In this document: piece by piece, positions 8,402-17,921 of the stretch | How the letters are laid out: every line of letters starts with the position of its first letter | Position numbering within the stretch: the stretch's first letter is position 1 | From: Pseudoselenomonas ruminantium | GTDB taxonomy: Bacteria > Bacillota > Negativicutes > Selenomonadales > Selenomonadaceae | Length of the DNA: 64,000 bases | Direction of reading: 5' to 3' | Assembly: GCF_900113715.1 (NCBI RefSeq) | Contig: NZ_FOQK01000013.1 | Location: forward strand, 23,464-87,463 | Position numbers and translations under genes: made by a program | Notes under the pieces: generated by a model | Databases searched by the model: none | Told to the model about the DNA's origin: nothing | What the model saw: the letters and a program-made list of their open reading frames with translations, nothing else

Positions 8402-9991
8402 TTATTCATCCTCCGAAAGCCAAGTCTTGATAAGCATAGCCACCTCGGCTGGTTTCTGATCGATGAGCTGCTGCAGCGTCTGCTTCTCGGTGAGCTGGCG
8501 CTGTTCTTCTTCGGTAAGCTCTTCTTCGCCCACTTCGCCTGCCTCCACAAGGGCTGCCCGCTCGGCAGCCAAGCGCTGCTTCTCTTCCTCTTCGAGACGT
8601 TTCTGTTCTGCAAGAGCTGCCAGTTCCTGCTGTTTCTTCTTGCGGCGCATCATGATGTATGCGGCAATCAGAGCCAGTACCAGCAGTACAGCTGCAATCT
8701 GCATGTAGAAGATGCGGTCTTCTCTGTCCTTGGCAGCCTGCTCCTCAGCAGCACGGCGATCTCTGAGCTCCGTGCTGAACGGCAACGGTTCGACCGAGAT
8801 CGTATCGCCACGATCCTGGTTGATGCCGGCAGCACTGCTGACGGTACGCATGATGCTGTCCTGCTGGGTCGCATTGACATCCTCATTGACGAGGACTGCG
8901 ACGTTCAGGCGGCGGATAGAGCCCGGCGCAGCTACGACCTTGGATTTCTCCTCGTTGATCTCGTAGTTCTTCGTCGACTCTTTTTTCTCATAATCTGCAT
9001 TGGCATTGCCATTCTGAGCGACATAGCCTGGTACGTTCGACTGTACGCCAGCTGCACCACCCGGCTGCGTCGACGTACCGCTGTACGTCTCGCTGAGATC
9101 CTGCTGGCTGCGGATGATGCCGGCATCATCGACAACCGGCGTGAACGTCTGCTTGTCCGTCGTGCGGTCATCGAAGTCCAGCTCAACACTCACGCGGGCA
9201 AACGCACGGCCCTCACCCAGGGACTGATCCAGCAAGGACTGGATGTTCTTCTGGATATTGTCCTGGACCTTCTTGGTCATGTCGAGCTGCGTCATCGTCT
9301 TGGCACCGACGCTGTTCTCTTCGTTCTCATCCGGATCGTTGAGGATCTTGCCCGTATCATCGATGATTGTGATATTTTCCGGTTTTAGTCCCTGGACACT
9401 GTTGGCAGCCAGGTTCACGATGCCTTTAATCTCTTTCTTGCTCAATTCGACATGCGGCTTCAGATGCAGCATAATCGAAGCCGTCGCCGGCTTCTCATTC
9501 TTCTTATAAAGGCTATCCTCTGGCAATACGATATGCACGCGTGCCTTCTCGACGGCTTCAATCTGCTCAATCGTGCGCGTCAGCTCGCCCTGCAGCGCCT
9601 GCAGATAGTTCACCTTGTTCTGGAACTCCGTGACGCCCAGCTTGCTGTCATCGAAAATCTCGAAGCCCTTGTTGCCACGCGGCAGTCCCTGCGAGGAAAG
9701 TTCCAGGCGAACGCCGTGCACATTCTTCGAGGGGACGAGGATCGTCGTTCCCTGCTTGTTCTCCTGCACCTCATAATCTATCTTTGATTCTTTCAGTTTT
9801 GCCGCTACTTCGCCGGCATCCTTCGTCTCCATATTGGTAAACAGCGGAACCATATCCGGCTTATTGCCGTACCAGGCACTGACCCCGATAATAGCAACGA
9901 GAATAGCCAAAGCGGACCCCAGCATGATATACCGCTGGCGTTTACTGAACCTGTTCCACAGGTTCTCGTACCGCTCTTTCCAATCTCCCAT
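8402..9991 (-). CDS. fliF: Flagellar MS-ring protein FliF
   Basis: FliF oligomerises in the inner membrane into the MS ring on which the motor is built. The 529-residue protein has an N-terminal membrane helix (about residues 21-41, YIMLGSALAILVAIIGVSAW), two ring-building domains (for example KVNYLQALQGELTRTIEQIE and the VHIVLPEDSLY block), a central variable loop, a second membrane helix near residues 425-446 (IAAVLLVLALIAAYIMM), and an acidic C-terminal FliG-binding tail. Confidence 0.96.
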   Translation of the reverse strand: MGDWKERYENLWNRFSKRQRYIMLGSALAILVAIIGVSAWYGNKPDMVPLFTNMETKDAGEVAAKLKESKIDYEVQENKQGTTILVPSKNVHGVRLELSSQGLPRGNKGFEIFDDSKLGVTEFQNKVNYLQALQGELTRTIEQIEAVEKARVHIVLPEDSLYKKNEKPATASIMLHLKPHVELSKKEIKGIVNLAANSVQGLKPENITIIDDTGKILNDPDENEENSVGAKTMTQLDMTKKVQDNIQKNIQSLLDQSLGEGRAFARVSVELDFDDRTTDKQTFTPVVDDAGIIRSQQDLSETYSGTSTQPGGAAGVQSNVPGYVAQNGNANADYEKKESTKNYEINEEKSKVVAAPGSIRRLNVAVLVNEDVNATQQDSIMRTVSSAAGINQDRGDTISVEPLPFSTELRDRRAAEEQAAKDREDRIFYMQIAAVLLVLALIAAYIMMRRKKKQQELAALAEQKRLEEEEKQRLAAERAALVEAGEVGEEELTEEEQRQLTEKQTLQQLIDQKPAEVAMLIKTWLSEDE

Positions 9992-10039
9992 GATCTCAAT
10001 CCCTTCAAGTCAAGTTTATATTACGAATATACTGCATGA

Positions 10040-10342
10040 TCATACCTGCATACGCATGATTTCCTGGTAAGCAGAAACCGCACGGTTGCGCAGCTGAAGG
10101 GTAAGCTGCAAGGCGAGGTCAGCCTTCTGGCTGGCAATGACTACCTGTGCAACATCATCAATCTGGCCAGCCGCCAGCAGCGCATTTTCACGGTCAGACT
10201 CCAGCTGAAGTTCATTTGTCTTCTTCAAGGCATCTGTCAGATATTCGCCAAAGCCTTTCACTTCTTTATGAGACTGGGTTTCACCTAAATGGCTCTCCGC
10301 ATGCATGGGCACCGGAGTCATCTGTAATGCTGCTATCTCCAT
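10040..10342 (-). CDS. fliE: Flagellar hook-basal body protein FliE
   Basis: FliE joins the MS ring to the proximal rod. This 100-residue protein has the family C-terminal pattern ASQKADLALQLTLQLRNRAVSAYQEIMRMQV, read here as the conserved KADLALQ and NRAVSAYQEIMRM segments. It is flanked by flgC and fliF, the standard order. An AAGGG ribosome site precedes the ATG at 10342. Confidence 0.95.
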   Translation of the reverse strand: MEIAALQMTPVPMHAESHLGETQSHKEVKGFGEYLTDALKKTNELQLESDRENALLAAGQIDDVAQVVIASQKADLALQLTLQLRNRAVSAYQEIMRMQV

Positions 10343-10387
10343 ATCTTTACCCTTTCAATCATCTGAACTCTCATTTTCACGGCTATG

Positions 10388-10834
10388 TTATTTACCCATA
10401 TCTAATGCCTTGGTCACCATGGACTTGGCAGCGTTGATGGTCGTCGTATTCGCTTCGTAGGCACGCGATGCCGTGATCATATCCACCATCTCGGCGACAA
10501 TGTTGACATTCGGTCGCTCCACATAGCCCTGTGCATTGGCATCCGGATGTCCCGGGTCATAGACCAGCGGCCCTTGCGTATCATCCGCTTCGATGCCGAT
10601 GGCACGCACGCCGTCACCAGCCTCCAGCTTGTTGACCGATCTCTGCAGGAAGCTCGAAAAACTGTTGCCGCCCTTCACTCTAGGCTCAAAGACTACATAA
10701 CGGCGGTGATATGCACCGCCTTCCTGAGTCCGTGTTGTATTTGCATTGGCAATATTGTTGGAAATGACGTCCATGCGCAGCCGTTCAGCCGTGAGGCCTG
10801 AAGCTGCCGCATCAATTCCTAGAAACATGCTCAT
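10388..10834 (-). CDS. flgC: Flagellar proximal rod protein FlgC
   Basis: FlgC is a proximal rod subunit. The 148-residue product shows the axial-protein N-terminal signature RMDVISNNIANANTTRT, the central NVNIVAEMVDMITASRAYEA motif, and the C-terminal helix AAKSMVTKALDMGK. The start has AGGAG seven bases upstream. Length and position next to flgB and fliE are typical. Confidence 0.97.
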   Translation of the reverse strand: MSMFLGIDAAASGLTAERLRMDVISNNIANANTTRTQEGGAYHRRYVVFEPRVKGGNSFSSFLQRSVNKLEAGDGVRAIGIEADDTQGPLVYDPGHPDANAQGYVERPNVNIVAEMVDMITASRAYEANTTTINAAKSMVTKALDMGK

Positions 10835-10864
10835 GATCTATCTCCTCTGTATCCCAATCCTTCA

Positions 10865-11287
10865 TCAGCTCTGGCCACTCGTGATGACGCCCTTCATCCT
10901 GTTGATGAAGCTGCCCAGCTCCGTGGTCATCGCGTTGTAGTAGAGCTGGTTCTTCGCCAGTCCTGCCATCTCGATATCGATATCCACATTGTTGTTATCA
11001 ACACGCATCGTCGTCGTCCCATCTTCCTCGATGACAGCGTGTACCTTACCCGGCAACGCCATCGGCAAATGGCGGTCATGCGTCCTTACCATGTCCAGTC
11101 TGCGGCCATCATTGTCCAGATGCAGTTCCTTTGCCAGCAGATTCTCAAAGTTCACCGCACTGCGCTTGAAGTTCGGCGTATTCACATTGGCAATGTTGTT
11201 GCTGATGACCTCATGGCGCATCGTCGCGGCTGCCAAGCCCCTGCCCAAGTAGTCGAAGTTCGACGAGTTCATGATTTGTTCCAGCAT
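10865..11287 (-). CDS. flgB: Flagellar basal-body rod protein FlgB
   Basis: FlgB is the other proximal rod subunit and the first gene of the cluster. It carries the rod signature [20 protein letters not shown] and the C-terminal MAGLAKNQLYYNAMTTELG segment. The ATG at 11287 gives MLEQIMNSSNFDYL, matching the usual FlgB start. A GTG 12 bases upstream (11299) sits almost on top of the AAGGA ribosome site, so it is less likely, though neither spacing is ideal. It lies downstream of the codY terminator, so transcription probably starts between 11300 and 11434. Confidence 0.93.
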   Translation of the reverse strand: MLEQIMNSSNFDYLGRGLAAATMRHEVISNNIANVNTPNFKRSAVNFENLLAKELHLDNDGRRLDMVRTHDRHLPMALPGKVHAVIEEDGTTTMRVDNNNVDIDIEMAGLAKNQLYYNAMTTELGSFINRMKGVITSGQS

Positions 11288-11299
11288 CTCCGGAATCAC

Positions 11300-11434
11300 A
11301 TCCTTTCTTGCACGTTTGCCCTGCGGCTATAGTTATCTTTTATTTATTTTCTACATAATACCCGCAATTCCTTTCAAGTTTATCATTTTTTTCTTTTTTT
11401 TAGAAGATGCCCTGTATATTTTTTTTGCGGGAAT
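11300..11434 (-). promoter_or_regulatory. Probable flagellar operon promoter region
   Basis: This AT-rich gap separates the codY terminator from flgB and must hold the main promoter if the flagellar operon is independent. On the minus strand TAAA, 15 bases, then GGGTATTA is only a weak match to the flagellar sigma consensus. TTGAAA is present but lacks a well-spaced -10. I cannot name the promoter. Confidence 0.25.
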
Positions 11435-11465
11435 GAAAAAAGCTGGCACGAAATGGTGCCAGCTA
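11435..11465 (-). terminator. Intrinsic terminator after codY
   Basis: AGCTGGCAC and GTGCCAGCT form a nine-bp stem around a short loop, followed by six Ts on the minus strand, 14 bases after the codY stop. It separates codY from the flagellar operon. Confidence 0.9.
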
Positions 11466-11479
11466 TAAGAAGCAAAAGC

Positions 11480-12256
11480 TCAATCCTTCAGTTTTCGCAC
11501 GCCATCCAGCAGGTATTCGTTCAACACCTTGATGTACGTTCCCTTCATGCCCAGCGATCTCGACTCGATGACGCCTGCCGATTCAAACTTGCGCAGTGCA
11601 TTGACGATGACCGAGCGCGTGATCTTGACTTCATCGGCGATCTTCGAAGCGACGAGCAGCCCTTCCGTATCCTGCAGAGCGGAAAGGATAGCAAATGCCG
11701 CCTTGCGTTCAGAGAAGGACAGCGTTTCCAGTGCAATCTGCACCGTTGCCTTCTTGCGGGCTTCGATCTCGATCTTCTCCGCATGGTCGCGCAGCATTTC
11801 CATGCCGACAACCGTAGCGCCATACTCGCAGAGCAGCAGATCATCATCGGTGAACTCTTCGTCATACTTGGCCACGATCAGCGTACCAATCCGCTCGCCG
11901 ACGCCATAGATGGGAACAATTGTCGTGTTCTTGCCGTTGAACATGCATTTCGTATTCTCTTCATAGGCGCACATGCCGGATTTGGAACGCAGGTTGGCAT
12001 TCGTCTCATCCATGCGCATGAGCCAGTTCACATAGTGTTTCGGGAATTCGCCCTGATTGATGACCTTATCGACCATGAGGTCACACTCAAAATCATCAAT
12101 GAAAGCATACCCGAAAATCTTGCCCTTGCGATTCGTGATGTAGACATTAGCCCCCAGGACATTGCTGAGCACGCGGGAAATGCCATCGTATTCGACGTTT
12201 TCCGAACGCTGCAGCAGACGATTGATTTTTCTGGTTTTTTCAAGTAATGATGCCAT
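11480..12256 (-). CDS. codY: GTP- and branched-chain amino acid-sensing repressor CodY
   Basis: CodY represses nutrient-acquisition and other stationary-phase genes when GTP and branched-chain amino acids are plentiful. The 258-residue product has the N-terminal LLEKTRKINRLLQRS segment, a GAF-type sensor domain (about residues 20-155, including ITNRKGKIFGYAF) and the C-terminal winged helix with ASKIADEVKITRSVIVNALR. Length and sequence are standard. It sits between hslU and flgB as in Bacillus. A CodY-box-like site lies upstream in the gap to hslU, which suggests autoregulation. Confidence 0.97.
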   Translation of the reverse strand: MASLLEKTRKINRLLQRSENVEYDGISRVLSNVLGANVYITNRKGKIFGYAFIDDFECDLMVDKVINQGEFPKHYVNWLMRMDETNANLRSKSGMCAYEENTKCMFNGKNTTIVPIYGVGERIGTLIVAKYDEEFTDDDLLLCEYGATVVGMEMLRDHAEKIEIEARKKATVQIALETLSFSERKAAFAILSALQDTEGLLVASKIADEVKITRSVIVNALRKFESAGVIESRSLGMKGTYIKVLNEYLLDGVRKLKD

Positions 12257-12383
12257 TTAAGCTTACTCCTTTTTTCAAATATTCCGATATTCTCTCTGGG
12301 CCATAAATCAGCCTGATTATAACTATAATTATCTTATCACATTTTTCAAAATAATCATAGATGTTGAACAATATTTTTAATTA

Positions 12384-12398
12384 AATTTTCGAAATATT
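12384..12398. promoter_or_regulatory. CodY-box-like palindrome upstream of codY
   Basis: AATTTTCGAAATATT matches 12 of 15 positions of the CodY consensus AATTTTCWGAAAATT. It lies in the AT-rich 160-bp gap between the hslU stop and the codY start. AT-rich DNA can give such matches by chance. Confidence 0.4.
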
Positions 12399-12416
12399 TG
12401 ATAGGAGCCACAAAAA

Positions 12417-13808
12417 TCAGAGAATGAACTGCGACAAATCGCGGTTCACGACGATATCCGAAAGCTGCTTGTCCACATAAGCAGCATCGATGCAGATCTC
12501 TTTTTCCTCAAGCTCTGGTGCTGTGAAACTGATTTCCTCCAGCAGCTTTTCCAGCAGGGTATGCAGACGGCGCGCTCCGATATCTTCAGCCTGCTCATTG
12601 ACATCGCAGGCCAGCTGGGCCAGACGGGCAATAGCATCGGCGCAAAAGGTGATCTTCACACCTTCCGTCGCCAGCAGAGCCTCATACTGCTTGAGCAACG
12701 CATTGCGCGGCTCCGTGAGGATCTTCTCGAAATCTTCCTTGCGCAGGGATTTAAGTTCCACGCGGATAGGGAAACGTCCCTGCAGCTCCGGGATGAGGTC
12801 GGACGGCTTGGCCATATGGAAGGCACCGGCAGCAATGAAGAGCACATGATCCGTCTTGAGCGGGCCGTACTTGGTCATGACCGTCGAGCCCTCGACAATC
12901 GGCAGGATATCACGCTGCACTCCCTCGCGGGATACGTCTGCGCCGGAAGAGTTCCCCTTCACAGCCACCTTATCAATCTCATCGAGGAAGACAATACCGC
13001 TATGCTCTGCCACCTTGATAGCCTCATCCGCCACGGCATCCATATCGATGAGCTTGCCCGCCTCTTCCTGCGTGAAGATCTTGCGGGCCTGCTCAACCGT
13101 CACCTTGCGCTTCTTGTGGCGCTTGGGCATCAGATTGCCGATCATGTCCTGCAGGTTATCGCCCATGCCTTCAAGGCTGGAGCCAGCAAACATACCAACC
13201 ATCGGTTTGCCCGACTCCTCGACATCGATTTCGATGGTCTCCTGTTCAAGCTCCCCATTTTTGAGCCGTTTGCGTACCCAATCACGGCCAGCCTGATATT
13301 TCGGCTCAGGCTGCTCCTCATCCTTCTCTTCGCTATCGGCGCCAAAAAGACGGCCAAGAGGGCTCTGGGCTTTGCGCGGCTCTGGGACAAATACATCCAG
13401 GATGCGCTCTTCGGCCAATTCAGCCGCCTTGTCCTGCACCGAATCGAGCCGCTGCTGGCGCACCATGCGCACCGAAGTCTCTGCCAGATCGCGCACGATG
13501 GATTCGACATCACGGCCGACATAACCGACCTCGGTGAATTTCGTCGCTTCCACCTTGATGAAGGGCGCGTTGACCAATTTAGCCAGGCGGCGGGCAATCT
13601 CTGTCTTGCCGACGCCCGTGGAGCCGATCATCAGGATATTCTTCGGAATGACTTCTTCCTGCATGTCACCGGCCAGCTGGCGGCTGCGCCAGCGGTTGCG
13701 CAGGGCAATCGCTACCGACCGCTTCGCCTCATCCTGCCCGACAATGTATTTGTTGAGCTCCTCGACAATCTGACGCGGAGTCTGTTCATTTACGCCAATT
13801 TCCTTCAT
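12417..13808 (-). CDS. hslU: ATP-dependent protease ATPase subunit HslU (ClpY)
   Basis: HslU is the AAA+ unfoldase that feeds substrates to HslV. The 463-residue protein opens with [20 protein letters not shown], then Walker [17 protein letters not shown], Walker [12 protein letters not shown] and the pore-loop region [17 protein letters not shown]. The charged I domain spans about residues 110-240, and the conserved C-terminus DLSQFIL inserts into HslV. Its ATG overlaps the hslV stop by one base, so the two subunits are translationally coupled. Confidence 0.97.
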   Translation of the reverse strand: MKEIGVNEQTPRQIVEELNKYIVGQDEAKRSVAIALRNRWRSRQLAGDMQEEVIPKNILMIGSTGVGKTEIARRLAKLVNAPFIKVEATKFTEVGYVGRDVESIVRDLAETSVRMVRQQRLDSVQDKAAELAEERILDVFVPEPRKAQSPLGRLFGADSEEKDEEQPEPKYQAGRDWVRKRLKNGELEQETIEIDVEESGKPMVGMFAGSSLEGMGDNLQDMIGNLMPKRHKKRKVTVEQARKIFTQEEAGKLIDMDAVADEAIKVAEHSGIVFLDEIDKVAVKGNSSGADVSREGVQRDILPIVEGSTVMTKYGPLKTDHVLFIAAGAFHMAKPSDLIPELQGRFPIRVELKSLRKEDFEKILTEPRNALLKQYEALLATEGVKITFCADAIARLAQLACDVNEQAEDIGARRLHTLLEKLLEEISFTAPELEEKEICIDAAYVDKQLSDIVVNRDLSQFIL

Positions 13809-14350
13809 TAGTCCAGCTCCTCCACCTTGATGTTGTGATTCGTGTAGACACAGATATCTGCAGCGATCGACAGGGCTTCCTTGGCGATATCGCCAGCGCT
13901 CATCTCCGTATGCTTGACCATCGCACGGCCAGCCGACAGGGCATAGAAGCCGCCAGAACCGATTGCCGCCACATCACCATCCGGCTCGATGACCTCGCCG
14001 TTGCCGGAAAGCATCAGCATCGTATCATGATCCGCTACCAGCAGCAACGCCTCAAGCTTACGCAGGACTTTGTCCGTGCGCCACTCCTTGGCCAGTTCGA
14101 CCGCAGCCCGCTGCAGGTTGCCATTATAGGACTCCAGCTTAGCCTCGAATTTCTCAAACAAAGTGAAGGCATCGGCCACAGATCCGGCAAAGCCAGCCAG
14201 GATCTTGTTGTGGTAGAGGCGCCGTACCTTACGCGCATTGGCTTTCATTATCGTGTGTTCCCCGAAGGTCACCTGACCGTCGCCAGCAATGGCCGTTCTG
14301 CCGTTCTTGCGCACGGCACAGATTGTCGTTGCATGAAATTGTGTCTCCAT
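13808..14350 (-). CDS. hslV: ATP-dependent protease peptidase subunit HslV (ClpQ)
   Basis: HslV is the proteasome-like peptidase of the HslUV complex. The start chosen is the ATG at 14350, giving [17 protein letters not shown] and 180 residues; upstream in-frame codons lie inside trmFO. The body matches the family ([50 protein letters not shown]). The N-terminal threonine nucleophile aligns with the first Thr of ATTI, so a seven-residue extension precedes it, as in Bacillus ClpQ. Either the extension is removed or the chemistry differs; the sequence cannot decide. Confidence 0.96.
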   Translation of the reverse strand: METQFHATTICAVRKNGRTAIAGDGQVTFGEHTIMKANARKVRRLYHNKILAGFAGSVADAFTLFEKFEAKLESYNGNLQRAAVELAKEWRTDKVLRKLEALLLVADHDTMLMLSGNGEVIEPDGDVAAIGSGGFYALSAGRAMVKHTEMSAGDIAKEALSIAADICVYTNHNIKVEELD

Positions 14351-14354
14351 CGCG

Positions 14355-15689
14355 TCATTCTCCAATCTTTGCTTTGAAGGATTCAATCGCGGCCAGCGCC
14401 CGCTCGGCCAGCCGCTGTTTCTTGAGTTTCTTGTCCTTGATGTATTTGCCGTTCTCATTGCGCATATCGATTTCCGGCAGGATGCCGAAATTGACATTCA
14501 TCGGCTGGAAATGCTTGGCTTCACTCGTCGTGATATAGTGGCAGAGCGCACCATGGCAGCTTTCTGCCGGGAATACCAGCGGCGCCTTCCCCATGGCCAG
14601 CCGTGCAGCATTGACACCAGCGATGAGCCCCGATGAAGCCGACTCGATATAACCCTCAACGCCCGTCATCTGCCCGGCAAACAGCAGCGTATCCTCTCCG
14701 CGCAGCTGCAGGGTTGCCTGCATATGCTGCGGCGAGTTCAGGAACGTATTGCGGTGCATGACGCCATAGCGCAAGAATTCCGCCTGCTCAAGTCCGGGGA
14801 TCATGCCGAACACCCGGCGCTGCTCCGGCCATTTGAGGTGTGTCTGGAAGCCGACGATATTGTAGAGCGTCGCACTGGCATTATCCTGGCGCAGCTGGAC
14901 AACGGCATAGGGACGCACCCCCGTCTCGGGGTGTTCCAAGCCCACCGGCTTCAAAGGCCCATACAGCAGCGTATCCTTGCCCCGGCTCGCCATGACCTCC
15001 ACCGGCATGCAGCCCTCAAAGAACTTCTCTTTCTCGAAATCCTTGGTCGGTGCTTTCTCAGCATTGACGAGTTCTGTCCAGAACGCCTCGTATTCCTCCT
15101 TGGTCATCGGGCAGTTGATATAAGCTGCCTCGCCCTTGCCATATCGCGAAGCGCGGTACGCCTTGCTCATATCGACCGAATCGATGCTGACAATCGGCGC
15201 TGCTGCATCGTAGAAATACAGCGAATCATTGCCCGTGCGGGCAGCAATGTCCTCCGCGAGCTTACCGGCCGTCAGCGGGCCGCTGGCCACCACGGTGATT
15301 GCATCGTCTGCCAACGGGATCGCGTCAAGTTCCTTATGGACGACCGTGATCTGCGGATGCTCCGTGACCTTTTTCGTCACATAGTCGCTGAATCCATGAC
15401 GGTCAACAGCCAGCGCCCCGCCTGCCGGAACCTTTGTCGCATCGGCAGCTTCCATGATGATCGAGCCCAGCCGGCGCATCTCCTCTTTGAGTACGCCAAC
15501 CGCATTCTCAAGACCCGCACCGCGCAGCGAGTTACTGCAGACCAGCTCCGCAAAACCGGCAGTCTTATGCGCCGGGGTCGATTTTTCCGGCCGCATCTCA
15601 TACAACGTGACCTCAGCGCCGAGCTTTGCCGCCTGCCATGCGGCCTCAGAGCCAGCCAGGCCAGCTCCTACGATAATTACTTTTTTCAC
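14355..15689 (-). CDS. trmFO: Folate/FAD-dependent tRNA m5U54 methyltransferase TrmFO
   Basis: TrmFO makes 5-methyluridine at position 54 of the tRNA T loop using methylenetetrahydrofolate and FADH2. The 444-residue product starts with the dinucleotide-binding motif [19 protein letters not shown] and has the family stretches [11 protein letters not shown] and [19 protein letters not shown], plus a C-terminal [20 protein letters not shown]. It lies two bases from the topA stop and four bases before hslV. In Bacillus, xerC/codV separates trmFO from the protease genes; that gene is absent here. Confidence 0.97.
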   Translation of the reverse strand: MKKVIIVGAGLAGSEAAWQAAKLGAEVTLYEMRPEKSTPAHKTAGFAELVCSNSLRGAGLENAVGVLKEEMRRLGSIIMEAADATKVPAGGALAVDRHGFSDYVTKKVTEHPQITVVHKELDAIPLADDAITVVASGPLTAGKLAEDIAARTGNDSLYFYDAAAPIVSIDSVDMSKAYRASRYGKGEAAYINCPMTKEEYEAFWTELVNAEKAPTKDFEKEKFFEGCMPVEVMASRGKDTLLYGPLKPVGLEHPETGVRPYAVVQLRQDNASATLYNIVGFQTHLKWPEQRRVFGMIPGLEQAEFLRYGVMHRNTFLNSPQHMQATLQLRGEDTLLFAGQMTGVEGYIESASSGLIAGVNAARLAMGKAPLVFPAESCHGALCHYITTSEAKHFQPMNVNFGILPEIDMRNENGKYIKDKKLKKQRLAERALAAIESFKAKIGE

Positions 15690-15691
15690 GT

Positions 15692-17917
15692 TTATTTTTC
15701 CTCTTCCGCCTCCTGCGCAGCCTTTTCTGCCTCCCGGGCTTTCTTGGCTTCTGCGCGCTGGCGCATTTTTTCTAATTCCTTGTTGATGGGATGGTCGATG
15801 CGCGTCTTGCAGTCATCGTTGCTGCAGTAGAGCAACGCCCGGCCATTCTTGTAATGGTGTTTGAGCATGAAGGCTCCGCATTCCGGGCATTTCTCCTGCT
15901 GCGGCTGATCCCAGGTCGTGTAATCGCACTCCGGATAATTCTTGCAGCCATAGAAATTGCGGCCGCGGCGCGTCTTGCGCTCAACGATGGCCCCACCGCA
16001 TTTCGGGCACTTGACCCCCGTGTCCACGAGCAATGGTTTCGTATTGCGGCACTCGGGAAAGCCCGGGCAGGCCAGGAACTTGCCAAAGCGCCCCTGCTTG
16101 ACCACCATCATGCGGCCGCAGAGTTCACACGGCACGTCCGATACCTCGACAGGCAGCTCAACATGTCCGATGGCCTCATCGGCTTTTTCGAGTGTTTCTT
16201 CAAACGGATCATAGAATTCACGCAGCAGATTGTTCTTCTTGACCTTGCCCTCAGCAATCTCGTCGAGTTCATTTTCCAGATTAGCCGTGAACTTGACATC
16301 AACGATATTCTTGAAATACTCCTCGAGCATATCGACAACGACAAAGCCGAGTTCCGTCGGCTGGAAATGCTTGTCGATGCGCTGCACATAGCCACGCGCC
16401 TGGATGGTCTCGATGATTGGCGCATAGGTGCTCGGACGGCCGATTTCCTTCTCTTCCAAGGTCTTGACCAGCGAAGCATCATTATAGCGCGGTGGTGGCT
16501 CGGTAAAGTGCTGCTGCGGCAGCGTCTTAGCCGTCGTGAGCATATCGCCCTCTGCCAGTTCCGGCAGGACGACATCCTTCTCCTTCTTCGTCGTATCAGC
16601 ACCGGCATAAACAGCCGTGAAGCCGGCGAACTTGAGCTTCGAGCCGGCAGCGCGCACTGTGTATCGCTCGCCAGCCTTGATGGTGATGCTCATCGTATCG
16701 TAGACAGCTGGCGTCATCTGGCTGGCCGTGAAGCGCTGCCAGATCAGCGTATAGAGCTTCAGCTGATCCTTGTTCAGGAATTTCTCGAGCGCTTCCGGTG
16801 TCAGGTTGACATCCGTCGGCCGGATAGCCTCATGGGCGTCCTGCGCCTTCTTGCCAGCCGCATAGACATTAGGCTTGGCCGGGATATAGTCTGCGCCGAA
16901 CTGCTCGCTGATATACGTGCGGGCCTCATCCTGGGCCAGATCCGACAGGCGCGTGGAGTCCGTACGCATATACGTGATAAGGCCTGTTGCGCCATGACGT
17001 CCCAGCTCGATGCCTTCATAGAGCTGCTGGGCCAGCATCATCGTCTTGCGCGAAGTGAAGCCCAGCTTGCGGGCTGCATCCTGCTGCAGGGAACTCGTCG
17101 TGAACGGTGCCGCAGGCTTGCGGCGGCGCTCACTTTTCTTGACGGTCTCTACCTTGAGTTCCTGCTTGCCAAAGTCATCCAGCAGCGCCTTGGTCTCCTG
17201 CTCATTGTGCAGGTCCAGTTTCTCGCCATCGGCATGGGTGAGTTCCGCACCGAACATGGCGGACTTATCCTTGCGCAGCTTGAGGCCTACCGTCCAGTAC
17301 TCCACCGAATCGAAGGCCTGGATCTCCTTCTCGCGGTCGCAGATCAGCTTGACCGTGACCGACTGCACGCGTCCAGCGGAAAGGCCCTTGCGCACCTTGC
17401 GCCACAACAGCGGTGACAGCTTGTAGCCGACAATGCGGTCGAGCATGCGGCGCGCCTGCTGAGCATCGACCTGATCGATATTGATAGCCCGCGGATGCTT
17501 GACGGCATCCTGGATCGCTGGCTTGGTGATCTCATTGAACACGATGCGGCAGTCTTCCTCAGGATTGAGCCCCAGGATATACGACAGATGCCAGGCAATC
17601 GCCTCGCCCTCGCGATCCGGGTCACTTGCGAGATAGACTTTATCCGCATTCTTGGCATCTTTTTTGAGCGCCTTGATGAGGTCGCCCTTGCCACGGATGT
17701 TGATGTATTTAGGCTCGAACTCGTTATCTACGTCGATGCCGAACTGGCTCTTCGGCAGATCGCGCAGATGTCCCATTGACGCGCGAACCATGTATTTGCG
17801 TCCCAGATATTTCTCAATAGTTTTCGCTTTGGCCGGCGACTCTACAATGACCAAGGTTTTCTTTACCTTGGTCTTCGCCTTTGCTTTCGTTTTGGTTTTC
17901 GTTGCTGCTGCAGCCAA
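15692..17917 (-). CDS. topA: DNA topoisomerase I
   Basis: TopA relaxes negatively supercoiled DNA by a type IA mechanism. It opens with a Lys/Thr-rich tail, then the TOPRIM domain ([33 protein letters not shown] with the DxDxxE metal site). The active-site tyrosine lies in [15 protein letters not shown]. Three C-terminal four-cysteine zinc modules start [16 protein letters not shown] and CPECGAFM. The start chosen is the TTG at 17917, seven bases after AGGGAG; an ATG at 17959 would overlap dprA and has no good ribosome site. It lies four bases after the dprA stop. Confidence 0.96.
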   Translation of the reverse strand: MAAAATKTKTKAKAKTKVKKTLVIVESPAKAKTIEKYLGRKYMVRASMGHLRDLPKSQFGIDVDNEFEPKYINIRGKGDLIKALKKDAKNADKVYLASDPDREGEAIAWHLSYILGLNPEEDCRIVFNEITKPAIQDAVKHPRAINIDQVDAQQARRMLDRIVGYKLSPLLWRKVRKGLSAGRVQSVTVKLICDREKEIQAFDSVEYWTVGLKLRKDKSAMFGAELTHADGEKLDLHNEQETKALLDDFGKQELKVETVKKSERRRKPAAPFTTSSLQQDAARKLGFTSRKTMMLAQQLYEGIELGRHGATGLITYMRTDSTRLSDLAQDEARTYISEQFGADYIPAKPNVYAAGKKAQDAHEAIRPTDVNLTPEALEKFLNKDQLKLYTLIWQRFTASQMTPAVYDTMSITIKAGERYTVRAAGSKLKFAGFTAVYAGADTTKKEKDVVLPELAEGDMLTTAKTLPQQHFTEPPPRYNDASLVKTLEEKEIGRPSTYAPIIETIQARGYVQRIDKHFQPTELGFVVVDMLEEYFKNIVDVKFTANLENELDEIAEGKVKKNNLLREFYDPFEETLEKADEAIGHVELPVEVSDVPCELCGRMMVVKQGRFGKFLACPGFPECRNTKPLLVDTGVKCPKCGGAIVERKTRRGRNFYGCKNYPECDYTTWDQPQQEKCPECGAFMLKHHYKNGRALLYCSNDDCKTRIDHPINKELEKMRQRAEAKKAREAEKAAQEAEEEK

Positions 17918-17921
17918 ACCT

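Noticed and set aside
7343..9388. Long plus-strand open frame (about 680 codons) opposite fliG and fliF
   Set aside because: It is antisense to two clear flagellar genes, its translation is rich in Leu, Asp, Arg and His with no motif, and it has no ribosome site. It results from the codon bias of the minus-strand genes.
12257..12416. Separate small gene between hslU and codY
   Set aside because: The gap is AT-rich with no frame having a ribosome site; it looks regulatory.
14351..14497. Longer N-terminus for HslV
   Set aside because: It is the shadow of the trmFO 3-prime end; family similarity begins at the ATG at 14350.
15791..17416. Long plus-strand open frame opposite topA
   Set aside because: Same cause: mirrored codon bias, no motif and no ribosome site.
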